From Gimesia sp. (GTDB lineage Bacteria; Planctomycetota; Planctomycetia; Planctomycetales; Planctomycetaceae), in contig NZ_JAVJSQ010000029.1 in NCBI RefSeq assembly GCF_040219335.1, positions 186,001 to 250,000 on the forward strand: a DNA stretch of 64,000 nt, in the 5' to 3' direction. Below the pieces are notes generated by a model, which did no database searches, had not been told where the DNA came from, and saw only the letters and a list, made by a program, of their open reading frames with translations. A program made the translations under genes and the position numbers. Below, in pieces: positions 35,603 to 45,183 of the stretch. Every line of letters begins with the position of its first letter. Within the stretch, counting starts at the first letter, position 1.

Positions 35603-36499
35603 ATGACGACTACCCTGGAAAATTCCTATGCCTACTGCCAGCAACTGGCAAAACAGACAGCGGGGAATTTCTATTATTCGTTTCTGGCGCTTCGCAAAGA
35701 ACAGTTCCAGGCGATGTGTGTCTTGTACGCCTATATGCGGCTGGTCGATGATCTGGGCGACAGTCCGGAACTCTCGCTTGAAGAACGAGGAGCCGCACTG
35801 ACACGCTGGCGTCAAGAATTACAGCGTGCATTAGATCAGCAGCCACTGGATCAGAGTGAGGACTTTCATCCCTGTCTGCCGGCTGTCGTCGATATGATCC
35901 AGCGGTATGAGATTCCCGTGCACTATTTTTTTGATGTGATCACAGGTGTGGAATCCGATCTGCAGCCGGTTACTTTCCAGACCTTTGATGATCTGGCAGA
36001 TTACTGTTATCACGTAGCGGGAGTCGTCGGCTTGTGCTGCATCCATATCTGGGGATTTCATGATGACCGTGCTGTGGAGGCCAGCATCGATTGTGGCCTG
36101 GCATTTCAGTTGACCAATATTCTCAGAGATCTGGCGGAAGATGCTGACCTGGGGCGTGTCTATCTGCCTCAGGAAGATCTGCATCGTTTTGATTACAGTC
36201 AGTCGGATATTCAGGCCCGTGTGTATGACCAGCGTTTTCGCGCGCTGATGCAGTTCGAGGTGGATCGGGCCCGCGTCTATTATCAGGATTCAGAGCGACT
36301 GTTTGAATACATTTCACCCGAGGGACGACGCATTCTCAAAGCCATGCATCAGATTTACGGTGGTATTCTCAACGAGATTGAGAGACTGGATTATCAGGTC
36401 TATACCACCCGGGCCGGGCTTCCCCGCTGGAGGAAGCTGCTGATCGCCGGCGAAGCACTGATCGCGTCCCGCTGGTTTTCCGGACGGGCTGCCCGCTGA
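35603..36499 (+). CDS. Squalene/phytoene synthase family enzyme (HpnC/HpnD-like)
   Basis: The 298-residue protein condenses prenyl diphosphates head to head. FYYSFLALRKEQ is followed by the first Asp-rich motif, YMRLVDDLGD near residue 50. The second motif, AFQLTNILRDLAEDADLGRVYLP near 180, binds the magnesium-diphosphates. YYCHVAG-type and CCIHIWGF segments are present. In many planctomycetes HpnC/HpnD/HpnE make squalene for carotenoids or hopanoids. No hpnE, shc or crt gene is adjacent, so product and pathway remain open. It is convergent with the YHS-like gene, with a shared hairpin between them. Confidence 0.9.
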   Translation: MTTTLENSYAYCQQLAKQTAGNFYYSFLALRKEQFQAMCVLYAYMRLVDDLGDSPELSLEERGAALTRWRQELQRALDQQPLDQSEDFHPCLPAVVDMIQRYEIPVHYFFDVITGVESDLQPVTFQTFDDLADYCYHVAGVVGLCCIHIWGFHDDRAVEASIDCGLAFQLTNILRDLAEDADLGRVYLPQEDLHRFDYSQSDIQARVYDQRFRALMQFEVDRARVYYQDSERLFEYISPEGRRILKAMHQIYGGILNEIERLDYQVYTTRAGLPRWRKLLIAGEALIASRWFSGRAAR

Positions 36500-36518
36500 A
36501 TTGTCTGGCTGCTCAACA

Positions 36519-36557
36519 AAGAAAGCCCCCGATAATCGGAAAGATTATCGGAGGCTT
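36519..36557 (-). terminator. Terminator after the Pro/Glu-rich YHS-like gene
   Basis: A 15-bp stem (36523-36537 with 36543-36557, one mismatch) is followed on the minus strand by TTCTTTG. It lies 31 bp past the stop of the minus-strand gene and may also serve the convergent synthase gene. Confidence 0.75.
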
Positions 36558-36587
36558 ACCAGGAGCAGCAGGAACAAAGCTCACTTT

Positions 36588-38507
36588 TTATTCGACACCA
36601 ACATAGAGTGCTGGTGTTTTCATAAACACATCCATATTCTTCTGGCTACTGAAGAGGTAGAGTCGGCCCTTGTACCAGGATGCAAAATCCAGTGTTCCCT
36701 CTTTGTCATCCTGATTGTCGACCAGGAGAACAATATCACTTCCGCCGGCAGCCGGTGCATATTTAGCAGGCTCGCGGTCGAACTTCAGCTTGTTCTCCAG
36801 TGAGGCGAACTGATAGTTCATGGATTTGTATGAGGAACTGAATTCCGGACGGGCATCGACGAGCAGTCGGTTGTCTCGCAGGGCGACCGGACAGAAGCCT
36901 TTCAACCCTTTAATATTTCCCCGACTGGCGATCATAGCCATTTTCTTTTCCACAGTGCTGTTCTGCTCAGTCTTAGCGACCTGTTTTTCAGGTTGCGGAG
37001 CAGGTGTTTCCAGTTTGGGTTCTGGTTCTGCTTTAAAGGGATTGTCTTCTACCTGAGGAGCCTTCGGCTGTGCTGCTTTCTCGGTCTCTGCGATCTGTGG
37101 AGCAGGCACTGCAAACGGGTTCTTTTCAGTTTTCGTTTCCGGAGCAGCGGGCTGAGGTTGTGGCTCGAAGGGATTCACCTCTTTAACAGGTGTTTCCTGG
37201 GCCACTTCAGTTGCTTTCTCCGACACAGGCTCGGTCTTGGTTTCTGCCTTTTCCGGAGCCGCTTCTTTACTGTTTTCTTCCAGAACCAGACCACTGAATG
37301 GGGTCTGTGGTGTAGAAGTTTTCTCAACCGGCTTCTTCATACCGTCTGCTTCTTCTTCCGACATTTCGGGAAACAGATTGTTGAAATCATCTTCCGAATT
37401 TTTGGCAACTTTTTCTTCTACCACTTCTACCGTTTTCTCTTCTATGATCAGAGGCAGTTCAGCGGCTTTTTCTTTCAGCATCTTTTCTGCCTTTTCAGCA
37501 GCGATTTTCTGCTCTTCGAGGCGTTCGGCTGCTTCCTCTGCTGCTTCTTCCAACTCCTCGCGAGCTACTTCATCCAGTTCTTCCTGTGAAGGAACCATGG
37601 ATTTCGTGAACTTCGCTTCATCGTCTGCAGTCGGTGTGGTTACGGCAGACTCAGGAGCCGGTGCGGGAGGCAGCTCAGGAGCTGCTGAGGTTTGAACTTC
37701 TTCGACAGCCGGTGAATCGACGGGTGCTTTTTTAACAACCTGATTCGATTGAGGCAGTCGTTTGGGAGTCTGCTTGGTTTTGCCAGGCAGAAACTTGTCA
37801 TACCATTTCCGCTCTTCGGGAGCCGGCGGTACCTGCTGTTGAGGCATGACGACTACGTTCTGTGGTGTGGCAGGTGTCTGAGCTGGAGCCGATTGAGCTG
37901 GTGTGCTCTGAGCCTGAGCGGCAGGCTGCTGATTGACGGTTCCCCGACCTGCAGCAGATCCACCGTTTGCGGTTTTGGGAAGAGACTGCACCGACATCGG
38001 AGGCATCTGTCGACCGTCACGACGGTACAAAGCTTCCAGCTGACGCTGGATCTCACTCTGTCCCGGTTTCGCTGTGGTCTGTGGAACGGCTGTCTTGTAC
38101 TGAGGAGCGGAAGGTTGTCCGCTGCCAGGCACAACGATCTGTCGTTTCTGTTCGGGCTTCTGCTGTTCCTTGCTGCTACTCTTTTTCTGGAATAACGAAC
38201 GAGGATCCAAAGTGAATCCGACCTGTTGAATTTCACCAGGCTGGTGATTCACCTGCTGAATTTTAGTGTTCTTCTGCGGAAAACGAACCCGTGGCTCGCT
38301 CACGTGACGTGCAGAGTGCATTTCACGTTGAATCGCATTTTTGAGTGTATTTTGTGGGTTCCGCTCTGTTCTGGCGCTGCGCGGCTTAAAAGAATTGATC
38401 TGAACGGCGGTGTCGTCCGCAGTCAGTAAATTCGAATTCGTCAGCACTAAGCCAGAAATCGCGCTGAAAATCAATACGCGAGCGGAGAAGCGAGTTCCTG
38501 CTTTCAT
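36588..38507 (-). CDS. Exported Pro/Glu-rich protein with C-terminal YHS-like repeats
   Basis: The 639-residue protein has a signal peptide (ARVLIFSAISGLVLTNSNLLTAD). About 500 residues of low-complexity Gln/Pro and then Glu/Ala/Lys-rich sequence follow, including a charged helical stretch around 310-370. The last 100 residues form a small domain, GFCPVALRDNRLLVDARPEF, then FASLENKLKFDREPAKYAPA. A second related unit ends it (WYKGRLYLFSSQKNMDVFMKTPALY). Both resemble YHS-type modules, often linked to metal handling. AGGAGA precedes the ATG. An envelope location is inferred; the function is unknown. Confidence 0.75.
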   Translation of the reverse strand: MKAGTRFSARVLIFSAISGLVLTNSNLLTADDTAVQINSFKPRSARTERNPQNTLKNAIQREMHSARHVSEPRVRFPQKNTKIQQVNHQPGEIQQVGFTLDPRSLFQKKSSSKEQQKPEQKRQIVVPGSGQPSAPQYKTAVPQTTAKPGQSEIQRQLEALYRRDGRQMPPMSVQSLPKTANGGSAAGRGTVNQQPAAQAQSTPAQSAPAQTPATPQNVVVMPQQQVPPAPEERKWYDKFLPGKTKQTPKRLPQSNQVVKKAPVDSPAVEEVQTSAAPELPPAPAPESAVTTPTADDEAKFTKSMVPSQEELDEVAREELEEAAEEAAERLEEQKIAAEKAEKMLKEKAAELPLIIEEKTVEVVEEKVAKNSEDDFNNLFPEMSEEEADGMKKPVEKTSTPQTPFSGLVLEENSKEAAPEKAETKTEPVSEKATEVAQETPVKEVNPFEPQPQPAAPETKTEKNPFAVPAPQIAETEKAAQPKAPQVEDNPFKAEPEPKLETPAPQPEKQVAKTEQNSTVEKKMAMIASRGNIKGLKGFCPVALRDNRLLVDARPEFSSSYKSMNYQFASLENKLKFDREPAKYAPAAGGSDIVLLVDNQDDKEGTLDFASWYKGRLYLFSSQKNMDVFMKTPALYVGVE

Positions 38508-38944
38508 CTCCTGAAATCTCCTGGTTCCTGAGTTTTGAACTCCGGGGCGACTAAGGTCGCTGGCGGGTGTTCAATAAAGTTCCCGGTTGAATGAATTCCT
38601 GAATCGACAAGACTTCATTAATCGGAATATTGCTTTCAAATGGTTGGTTCCGCATAATCGACACAATCATGCAGAATAATCCCTGCTGCGTGTTTCTATC
38701 GTCGTTAAGCTGCTCCGGTTTTGATGCCTATGGCGATTGTAGAATCAGATTCTGGCGGGATCTTCGCGACAACCCGGATGACCGTTTTTATCGACAAGCT
38801 CATTGCAGTCTTGCTATGGTCTGCAGGTTTGCTATTTTGACAGCGGGGCAATCCAGTGATTTTCACCTGAATGCAGAGTAATTCAGCGACAAATCTGTTC
38901 TGTATGTCGACAGCAAACCACATGAAATCAAGGAGTTAGATCAA
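38508..38944. other. Divergent intergenic region before sppA
   Basis: This 437-bp region contains the promoters of the YHS-like gene and sppA and a small hairpin (GCGAC-TAAG-GTCGC, near 38547-38560). An 83-codon plus-strand frame inside has no supporting feature. Confidence 0.35.
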
Positions 38945-39988
38945 ATGACAGACCCAAAGCCCGCAGGAGAGGCTCCCCGGCCGGAATCCGATCCGCATCA
39001 AGGACCTCCACCTCCGCCTAAACCTCCCCGCAGGAACTGGCTGGCTCGGATTCTGTTGCTGCTGTTACTGGTGTCCATCCTGTTTAACCTGGGTTTCTAC
39101 GCCATGTACCAGGAGTTCTTTGCATCCAGCGATGGACCTTCTGAGCAGTTTGAGAGCGGCGATCGGTTCGCTGAGCAGAAAATCGCCATCATTTCCATTT
39201 CGGGGACGATCATGCCGCCGTTCACGGAACGGATTCTCAGAGCAATCGAACAGGCTGATAAAGATGACCAGGTCAAAGCCGTGCTGCTCGAAGTCGACAG
39301 CCCGGGCGGTCTGGTCGCAGACAGCCATCAGATTTATCATCGCCTGGTCGAACTGCGCGAAAAGAAGCCGATTGCGGTTTCGATGAAACGGATGGCTGCT
39401 TCCGGTGGATATTATGTCTCCATGGGGGCCGGAACCGACGGAGTGATTTTTGCCGAGCCGACCACCTGGACGGGATCTTTAGGAGTGATCATCCCCCGCT
39501 TCGATTTAAGTGGCCTGGCAGATAAGGTCGGCATCGTTTCCGATCCGCTGAAAACGGGAGAGTTCAAAGATGCGTTGAATCCGTTCCGGAACATGACCAA
39601 ACGGGAACGGGAAGTCTGGGATCATATCCTGGATGAGTCGTATCAGCGATTCATCAACATCATTGCCGACAACCGTAAAGATCTGGATTATGAGCAGGTT
39701 AAGAAACTCGCGACCGGGCAGATTTATACCGCCACCGATGCCAAAGCGAATGGTCTGATCGATGAAATCGGCTATCAGGAAGATGCGATTGCCTATTTGC
39801 AGAAAAAAACGGGATTCGAGAAAGTACGTGTGATACGATACACGCATCCGGCTTCGCTGGCAGATATTCTGCTCAGCACTGCTGAAGCGGGGCAGGTGGA
39901 AAACCGTAAACAGGCGCTGCTCGAATCCACCGTACCCCGGGCGATGTATTATACATCCTGGCTGGGGGATGTACCGGGGCTGCAGTAA
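38945..39988 (+). CDS. sppA: Signal peptide peptidase SppA (S49 family)
   Basis: The 347-residue membrane protease is of the single-domain form. A Pro-rich cytoplasmic start is followed by one membrane helix (RILLLLLLVSILFNLGFYAMY) and the S49 domain. IAIISISGTIMPP, LLEVDSPGGLVADSHQIYHRL, MAASGGYYVSMGAG (catalytic Ser) and TWTGSLGVI are the key segments. SppA clears signal peptides and other peptides from the membrane. AAGGAG precedes the ATG. It is followed after 34 bp by a TPR membrane protein on the same strand. Confidence 0.92.
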   Translation: MTDPKPAGEAPRPESDPHQGPPPPPKPPRRNWLARILLLLLLVSILFNLGFYAMYQEFFASSDGPSEQFESGDRFAEQKIAIISISGTIMPPFTERILRAIEQADKDDQVKAVLLEVDSPGGLVADSHQIYHRLVELREKKPIAVSMKRMAASGGYYVSMGAGTDGVIFAEPTTWTGSLGVIIPRFDLSGLADKVGIVSDPLKTGEFKDALNPFRNMTKREREVWDHILDESYQRFINIIADNRKDLDYEQVKKLATGQIYTATDAKANGLIDEIGYQEDAIAYLQKKTGFEKVRVIRYTHPASLADILLSTAEAGQVENRKQALLESTVPRAMYYTSWLGDVPGLQ

Positions 39989-40022
39989 GCCGGATTTCCA
40001 GAGATACAACATAAAATAAAGC

Positions 40023-40862
40023 ATGCCGATGTTTGCCCAACAAGAACCTGTATCAACACCTCCACCGGACCCCTATCTAAACGATCCGGCTTTGTATGGA
40101 GCTCCTTCGCCTCTCTGGTCATTCATGGAGAGCGTGATTGGCATCGTTGTAATGGTGTTCTGGATCTGGATGCTGATCGACTGTCTGCGCAAAGATCCGG
40201 ATCGGTTCTTGTGGTTCTGGGTGATCCTGTTCTTCCCCCCTTTTGGCGCACTGATCTATTTCTTCCTACGCTGGTTACCTTCAAATCAGTTTCAGCTGCC
40301 GGAATTTGCCCGGCCTTTTTTCCGGCAACGACGCCTGAATGAACTGGAAACGGCTGCCATGCAGATTGGAAACCCTTACCAGTTTATCCGCTGGGGGGAC
40401 GCCCTCAGAGATGCCGGAGTCAATCAGAAAAGTCTGGAAGCCTATCGGCAGGCTCTCGCAAAAGAACCCGATAACCTGCAGGCCCTGTGGGGCGCAGCAC
40501 AAATCGAGATGAAGTTCAAAGACTTCGAAACAGCCCAGCAGCGCTGTAAGCAGATTCTGGAGGCGGACCCCGAATACAAGTTCGGCGATGTCTCGCTCAT
40601 GTACTGTAAAACCGTTTGTGAGCTGGACTCAGCAGAGCAGGCGCGTCAGGAACTGGCCCGACATGCCAAACGCTGGCGTCAGCCTGAGGCACTTTATCTG
40701 CTGGCTACACTCGAAGCAGAAGCCGGCGATCATCAGGCCGCCCGCAAGACACTGCAGGGCATGCTGCTGGATATTAATGCCAGTCCCCGCGGTATCGCAC
40801 GGAAATTTGTCCGCTGGAAAAGTAAGGCCCGCCGCCTGCTCAAACGCCTGCCGCGGTCTTGA
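40023..40862 (+). CDS. Membrane protein with TPR repeats
   Basis: The 279-residue protein has two membrane segments near the N-terminus (MESVIGIVVMVFWIWMLIDCL and FLWFWVILFFPPFGALIYFFLRW). They resemble the hairpin found at the start of cardiolipin-synthase-like proteins (PLDc_N). The rest is helical with TPR-like units such as GVNQKSLEAYRQALAKEPDNL and DFETAQQRCKQILEADPEY. TPR domains bind partner proteins. It is probably co-transcribed with sppA, so an auxiliary role in membrane proteolysis is conceivable. It is convergent with the esterase gene, 24 bp apart. Confidence 0.78.
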   Translation: MPMFAQQEPVSTPPPDPYLNDPALYGAPSPLWSFMESVIGIVVMVFWIWMLIDCLRKDPDRFLWFWVILFFPPFGALIYFFLRWLPSNQFQLPEFARPFFRQRRLNELETAAMQIGNPYQFIRWGDALRDAGVNQKSLEAYRQALAKEPDNLQALWGAAQIEMKFKDFETAQQRCKQILEADPEYKFGDVSLMYCKTVCELDSAEQARQELARHAKRWRQPEALYLLATLEAEAGDHQAARKTLQGMLLDINASPRGIARKFVRWKSKARRLLKRLPRS

Positions 40863-40886
40863 AATCTGGCTGCAGCCAGTCCCCGT

Positions 40887-41819
40887 TCAGGACTTCTGCT
40901 GCGCCGCCTGACGAAAATTCTCCGCATGGAACTGCATCAGTTTCAGTCCTTCCTTCTGGTAGATCTGCTGCGCACTGTGTGGAACATCAGGGATAATCAA
41001 TGTCTCGAACGGGATCTTGAGCGATTTCAGAAACGCCATGTAGGCCAGATTGTTCTCGTAATTGAAGCCTTTTGTGCCAACGTGAATTAAAATACGCAGT
41101 GGGGGCTGTGGATCCTTCGCGTATTTGCGAGCCAGATCATAAGTATTATCCCCCGGGACGAAGACCAGGTTCTCGCTTTCGCGTCCATTGTTCTCTGAGA
41201 TCCGTTTTTCCGTCGCCTGGCCAGCACCGCCCGGTGCGGCGGAACAGAAGAGTTCCGGATGTTTGAACATGATACGCGTCGTACCCCGGCCTCCCTGGGA
41301 AAATCCTTCGATCGCACGGGCTTTCCGATCGGCAATGGTGCGATAGGTGGCATCGATATGCGGTATCAGTTCTTTGACGAAGACGTCTGCCCCCATGGCG
41401 TGCTTACGGTCCGGCAGGTTGTAATGGCTCACCGGTCCACCGTTAACAAAGACGTAGATCATGGGATCGACCTTGCCTGCGGAGATTTGCTTGTCGATGT
41501 ACTGAGCCAGTTTCACGCTTTTGGTTTCGCTACCGGGGCGACCGCCGTGCAGATAGTAGACTACGGGAAAACGTTTCGTTTTATTTTCGGCGTTCCGGTA
41601 CTGCGGAGGCAGGTAGATGCAGTAGCCGACATCCACATTCATTGACGGACTGCGAAACGTGGCATGCTTGACACCGGGGATTTCCTGTTTCAGTTCATTC
41701 ACCCATTGGAAGGGCTTTTGTTTCTTTTTCTGTTTTTGTCCCTGGACGGGAACCGAGAACAGGAGAACGGAAACAAGGGCTGCCAGGCTGGCGCGCAGAG
41801 TATGGTTCGGGTACATCAT
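40887..41819 (-). CDS. Exported alpha/beta-hydrolase, putative esterase
   Basis: The 310-residue protein has a signal peptide (ASLAALVSVLLFSVPVQG) and the esterase (PF00756-like) fold. Marks are DVGYCIYLPPQY, FPVVYYLHGGRPGS, the nucleophile elbow EGFSQGGRGTTR, and a C-terminal PHSAQQIYQKEG that supplies the His. This family includes feruloyl esterases and mycolyltransferase-like enzymes that act on ester-linked acyl or phenolic groups of polysaccharides. The substrate is not evident. The gene stands alone on the minus strand. Confidence 0.88.
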   Translation of the reverse strand: MMYPNHTLRASLAALVSVLLFSVPVQGQKQKKKQKPFQWVNELKQEIPGVKHATFRSPSMNVDVGYCIYLPPQYRNAENKTKRFPVVYYLHGGRPGSETKSVKLAQYIDKQISAGKVDPMIYVFVNGGPVSHYNLPDRKHAMGADVFVKELIPHIDATYRTIADRKARAIEGFSQGGRGTTRIMFKHPELFCSAAPGGAGQATEKRISENNGRESENLVFVPGDNTYDLARKYAKDPQPPLRILIHVGTKGFNYENNLAYMAFLKSLKIPFETLIIPDVPHSAQQIYQKEGLKLMQFHAENFRQAAQQKS

Positions 41820-41941
41820 GGAAGTGGTTCACTCCGGTGCAGGAAACTGGTGAATCAAATGACTGATCAGAAATTGTAAACGTTCGCCTGTGTTCCTGTC
41901 GAAACCGTTTCCGAGTTCCACTGCAATTTTTCCGGAAACGT

Positions 41942-43771
41942 TTAGATGATTCCGTGCAGCGGACCACCGGGCGCTCCCAACTGATCGACGCGCCGGGTGA
42001 TCTCGGGATCTTCGATCAGGGGGGGAGCATGATGCGGTTTAATGCGGGCATCAATGACGAGAGCACCTCGACATCCCCAGTGCTTCTGCTCGGTGAAGGC
42101 GTCGATCCCATCAATATCGGATGCCGGATTGGAGCGGGTGAAGACGGTCCACAGGAAATTATTCAGATTGGCCGCAGTGAAATCGCTGTCATCGACAAGT
42201 ACGACCAGCGGAAAGCGATTCAACGGATGAGAGGAATTCAGGGCCGCACAGAACTGTCGCAGGTCCTGATTCCCTTCAACAAAACGGGGGGCATGAACCG
42301 CCAGGATTCCGGGATGACACAGGCGTGGTGCGGTAAACCCGTCCGGCAGGGAGAAGTCTCCAGGAATTTCGGTAGCCAGTTCACGCGTCACAGGTCCTGC
42401 CGCAGCCATGACGACCTTCGAGCCCATGTTAAAACCGGTGCCGGAATAATCGAGCGTATCGATGGTGGTGCAGGTCTGGAAATGCAGATCCCGCCGCCAG
42501 TCAATCCGCTCTAGCAGATGCGAGAGGAAGTCGTCAATCTCTTCCGCATCCAGTTCCGGATTGTCTTCGCGGGCGACGATCATCAGGTATTTCGCCAGGC
42601 TCAATTGCCCCTGTCCCAGGATCGCATTGGCGTTCGTCAGAATTTCCTGGGGTTTCCGCTGTTGATCGTAGGGGGTATAGCGTTCGCTGCCGACTGCGAG
42701 TAACAGGGGATGCACGCCGGCTGCATCTACTGCGTGTACCTGATGCACCCCCGGAATCACCGAGGGTATTGCCGGACCGGTGATTTCATGAATGATCGCG
42801 CCAAAGGCGGTATCTTCCTGAGGAGGACGACCCACCACAGTGAAAGGCCAGATCGCGTCATTACGATGATAGACTGCTTCCACATTCATCACTGGAAAGG
42901 GATGCTTGAGGCTGTAGTAACCCAGATGGTCTCCAAACGGACCTTCAGGCAGCAACTGTTCGGGATCGACCCAGCCGGAGATACAGAAATCAGCGTCCGC
43001 GTAAATCGGTAGTCCCCCCGGATTGCGGACCATACGAATCGCCCGTTTACTCAGGGCGCCGGCAAAGGTAAGCTCGGAGAGTCCTTCCGGTAAAGGCATG
43101 ACAGCAGAAAGTGTCATTGCAGGAGCACCGCCGACAAATACATTCACTTTGAGGGGCTCACCTTTCTCGATTGCCTCCGCATGATGCACGCCGATGCTGC
43201 GATGAATCTGGTAATGCAGGCCGATCTGACGGTTCAGTTGATAGTCATTTCCGGCCAGTTGAATACGGTACATGCCGAGGTTGGAATTCATCAGTCCGCC
43301 GCGACGTGGGGATTCTGTGTAAACCTGGGGCAGAGTGACAAACGGACCACCATCATCGGGCCAGCTTTTGAGTTGCGGCAGGTCTTCGAGTTGGATCCGG
43401 TTCTGCATGATCGGCCCCCGCGAACAATTGCGAGGCAACATATGCAGCAAGGAAAAGGGAACGTCACGATACCGCCAGGGCTGTTTCCAGAACTGGGTTG
43501 GGTCAACCTTGAGTTCGACCAGATGATTCACGGCGCGGAGTGCATCGCGAAAAACATAGCGGGTGCGATCAATGGTACCAAACAGATTGCTGACCATCGG
43601 AAAACGACAGCCGCGCACATTTGCAAAGTAAACCGCAGGACCACCTGCCTGGTAAACACGGCGCTGGATTTCCGCTGCTTCCAGGTTGGCATCGATTTCC
43701 TGCTCGATTCGAATCAGTTGCCCCGTCCGTTCGAGGTCGGTGACGCATTCACGCAGTCCGCGGTATCCCAT
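41942..43771 (-). CDS. UbiD-family prenylated-FMN decarboxylase
   Basis: The 609-residue protein belongs to the UbiD (3-octaprenyl-4-hydroxybenzoate carboxy-lyase) family, which removes carboxylates using prenylated FMN. Marks are MGYRGLRECVTDLERTGQL at the start, NLGMYRIQLAGN, GLHYQIHRSIGVHH, GGAPAMTLSAVMPLPEG, EGPFGDHLGYY and GVHQVHAVDAAG. It is longer than the approximately 500-residue E. coli UbiD. The flavin prenyltransferase UbiX is not adjacent. Its role could be in quinone synthesis or in aromatic acid metabolism. Confidence 0.9.
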   Translation of the reverse strand: MGYRGLRECVTDLERTGQLIRIEQEIDANLEAAEIQRRVYQAGGPAVYFANVRGCRFPMVSNLFGTIDRTRYVFRDALRAVNHLVELKVDPTQFWKQPWRYRDVPFSLLHMLPRNCSRGPIMQNRIQLEDLPQLKSWPDDGGPFVTLPQVYTESPRRGGLMNSNLGMYRIQLAGNDYQLNRQIGLHYQIHRSIGVHHAEAIEKGEPLKVNVFVGGAPAMTLSAVMPLPEGLSELTFAGALSKRAIRMVRNPGGLPIYADADFCISGWVDPEQLLPEGPFGDHLGYYSLKHPFPVMNVEAVYHRNDAIWPFTVVGRPPQEDTAFGAIIHEITGPAIPSVIPGVHQVHAVDAAGVHPLLLAVGSERYTPYDQQRKPQEILTNANAILGQGQLSLAKYLMIVAREDNPELDAEEIDDFLSHLLERIDWRRDLHFQTCTTIDTLDYSGTGFNMGSKVVMAAAGPVTRELATEIPGDFSLPDGFTAPRLCHPGILAVHAPRFVEGNQDLRQFCAALNSSHPLNRFPLVVLVDDSDFTAANLNNFLWTVFTRSNPASDIDGIDAFTEQKHWGCRGALVIDARIKPHHAPPLIEDPEITRRVDQLGAPGGPLHGII

Positions 43772-43980
43772 CGGGGCACGTTTCCATTCATCCAGTATTA
43801 AAGCTTGTTCAGATTCCAGTCAGCAGATTAACGATTGCCGGTGAATTATACCACGCATAACACACTGGAACACTGGATTGCTGTTCCGTAAGCATTTGCA
43901 TTCCGGTACTGATTCTCTATGATTCGCTTGCGCATTCGTATTTATTTTGGAGCCCGCTTTGAGCAAACAGTGAACACAAC

Positions 43981-45183
43981 ATGGACGTAATCACTAATGG
44001 ACTGATCTTGCTGATGCTCTCGATCGGGCATGCTGAGCTCTGGACTTCGGTCATCAATCGCACGCATGCGATGAAGATACATGAGGTTCACCTCAAACGC
44101 TTGCGGCACGTGCTGGAACTGCTCATCGTCCTGTTCCCGATAGCCCTGTTTTTTACAGTGGGACTTTCAGATCCCGGTGTCTTGGCCGGAGGAGAATGGA
44201 GTCAACTGCCTGGCTGGTGGAAACCCGTTCTAATTCCCTGTGCTTTGGGGTTCGCGGGATTGATGTATTCCGCGGTCCGCCACCAGTGCTATCGACCACC
44301 CCGACAGCAGACAGCCCAGTCATCGGAACTGATTCAGATGCGCGAGCGACTGCAGGATGATCTGATCGGGGAGGGGCCTTATCATTACCTGGCGGGACTT
44401 CCATTCAATGAAATCTTCAGTGTGGAATTCACAAGGAAAACATTTCAACTGCCCCGTCTGCCCCAATCGTGGGATGGATTGAAGATTCTGCATGTGAGTG
44501 ATTTGCATTATTCAGGCACATTGAAACGTGACTACTTTATCGAACTCTGCCGCATCGGCCAGGAAGCTCAACCCGATCTGATTATTTTTTCCGGCGATCT
44601 GCTGGATGAGATGAACTGTCTCGACTGGCTGCAGGAGACGCTGGGGTCCCTGCAGGCACCTCTGGGTTGTTTTTTCATTCTTGGAAATCATGACTGGAAT
44701 CAAAACAGTCAGCAGATTCGACACTCGCTGACGGAACTGAGCTGGATTGATTTGACTCTCGAACCGGTGTGTCTGCAACACGCGGGGCATTCGTTTTATC
44801 TGACGGGAACCGAAGCCCCCTGGATGGGGGGACTGCCTGCTTTGAAGCGGTCCGTTGATGGAGCAGGCATCGACGTAGAGTCCGACTTTACACTGCTGGT
44901 CAGTCACACACCCGATAATTATCACTGGGCGGCCCGCCAGGGATACGATCTGGTACTCTCGGGGCACACACATGGGGGCCAGGTTCGGATTCCGCCTCTC
45001 GGTCCTATCTTTGCGCCCAGTCTGCATGGAACCCGCTATACGAGTGGAACGTTTTTTCGTAGTTCAACGCTCCTGCACGTCAGTCGCGGCGTTTCGGGCA
45101 TTCACCCCTTGCGCTGGTTCTGCCGCCCCGAGATCAGCCTGTTAACTCTGCAGGCACCGGCGGAGCGTGCTGCTTCCGCTTAA
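43981..45183 (+). CDS. Membrane-anchored metallophosphoesterase
   Basis: The 400-residue protein has three N-terminal membrane segments, the clearest being LELLIVLFPIALFFTVGL and VLIPCALGFAGLMYSAV. A calcineurin-like phosphoesterase domain follows: KILHVSDLHYSGT, IIFSGDLLDEM, FFILGNHDWNQNS, LLVSHTPDNYH and LSGHTHGGQVRIP. These are the standard metal ligands in order. YkuE/LpxG-type relatives act on phosphodiester or lipid substrates at the membrane; the specific substrate is unknown. Its stop codon overlaps the stop of the convergent gene by 4 bp. Confidence 0.9.
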   Translation: MDVITNGLILLMLSIGHAELWTSVINRTHAMKIHEVHLKRLRHVLELLIVLFPIALFFTVGLSDPGVLAGGEWSQLPGWWKPVLIPCALGFAGLMYSAVRHQCYRPPRQQTAQSSELIQMRERLQDDLIGEGPYHYLAGLPFNEIFSVEFTRKTFQLPRLPQSWDGLKILHVSDLHYSGTLKRDYFIELCRIGQEAQPDLIIFSGDLLDEMNCLDWLQETLGSLQAPLGCFFILGNHDWNQNSQQIRHSLTELSWIDLTLEPVCLQHAGHSFYLTGTEAPWMGGLPALKRSVDGAGIDVESDFTLLVSHTPDNYHWAARQGYDLVLSGHTHGGQVRIPPLGPIFAPSLHGTRYTSGTFFRSSTLLHVSRGVSGIHPLRWFCRPEISLLTLQAPAERAASA

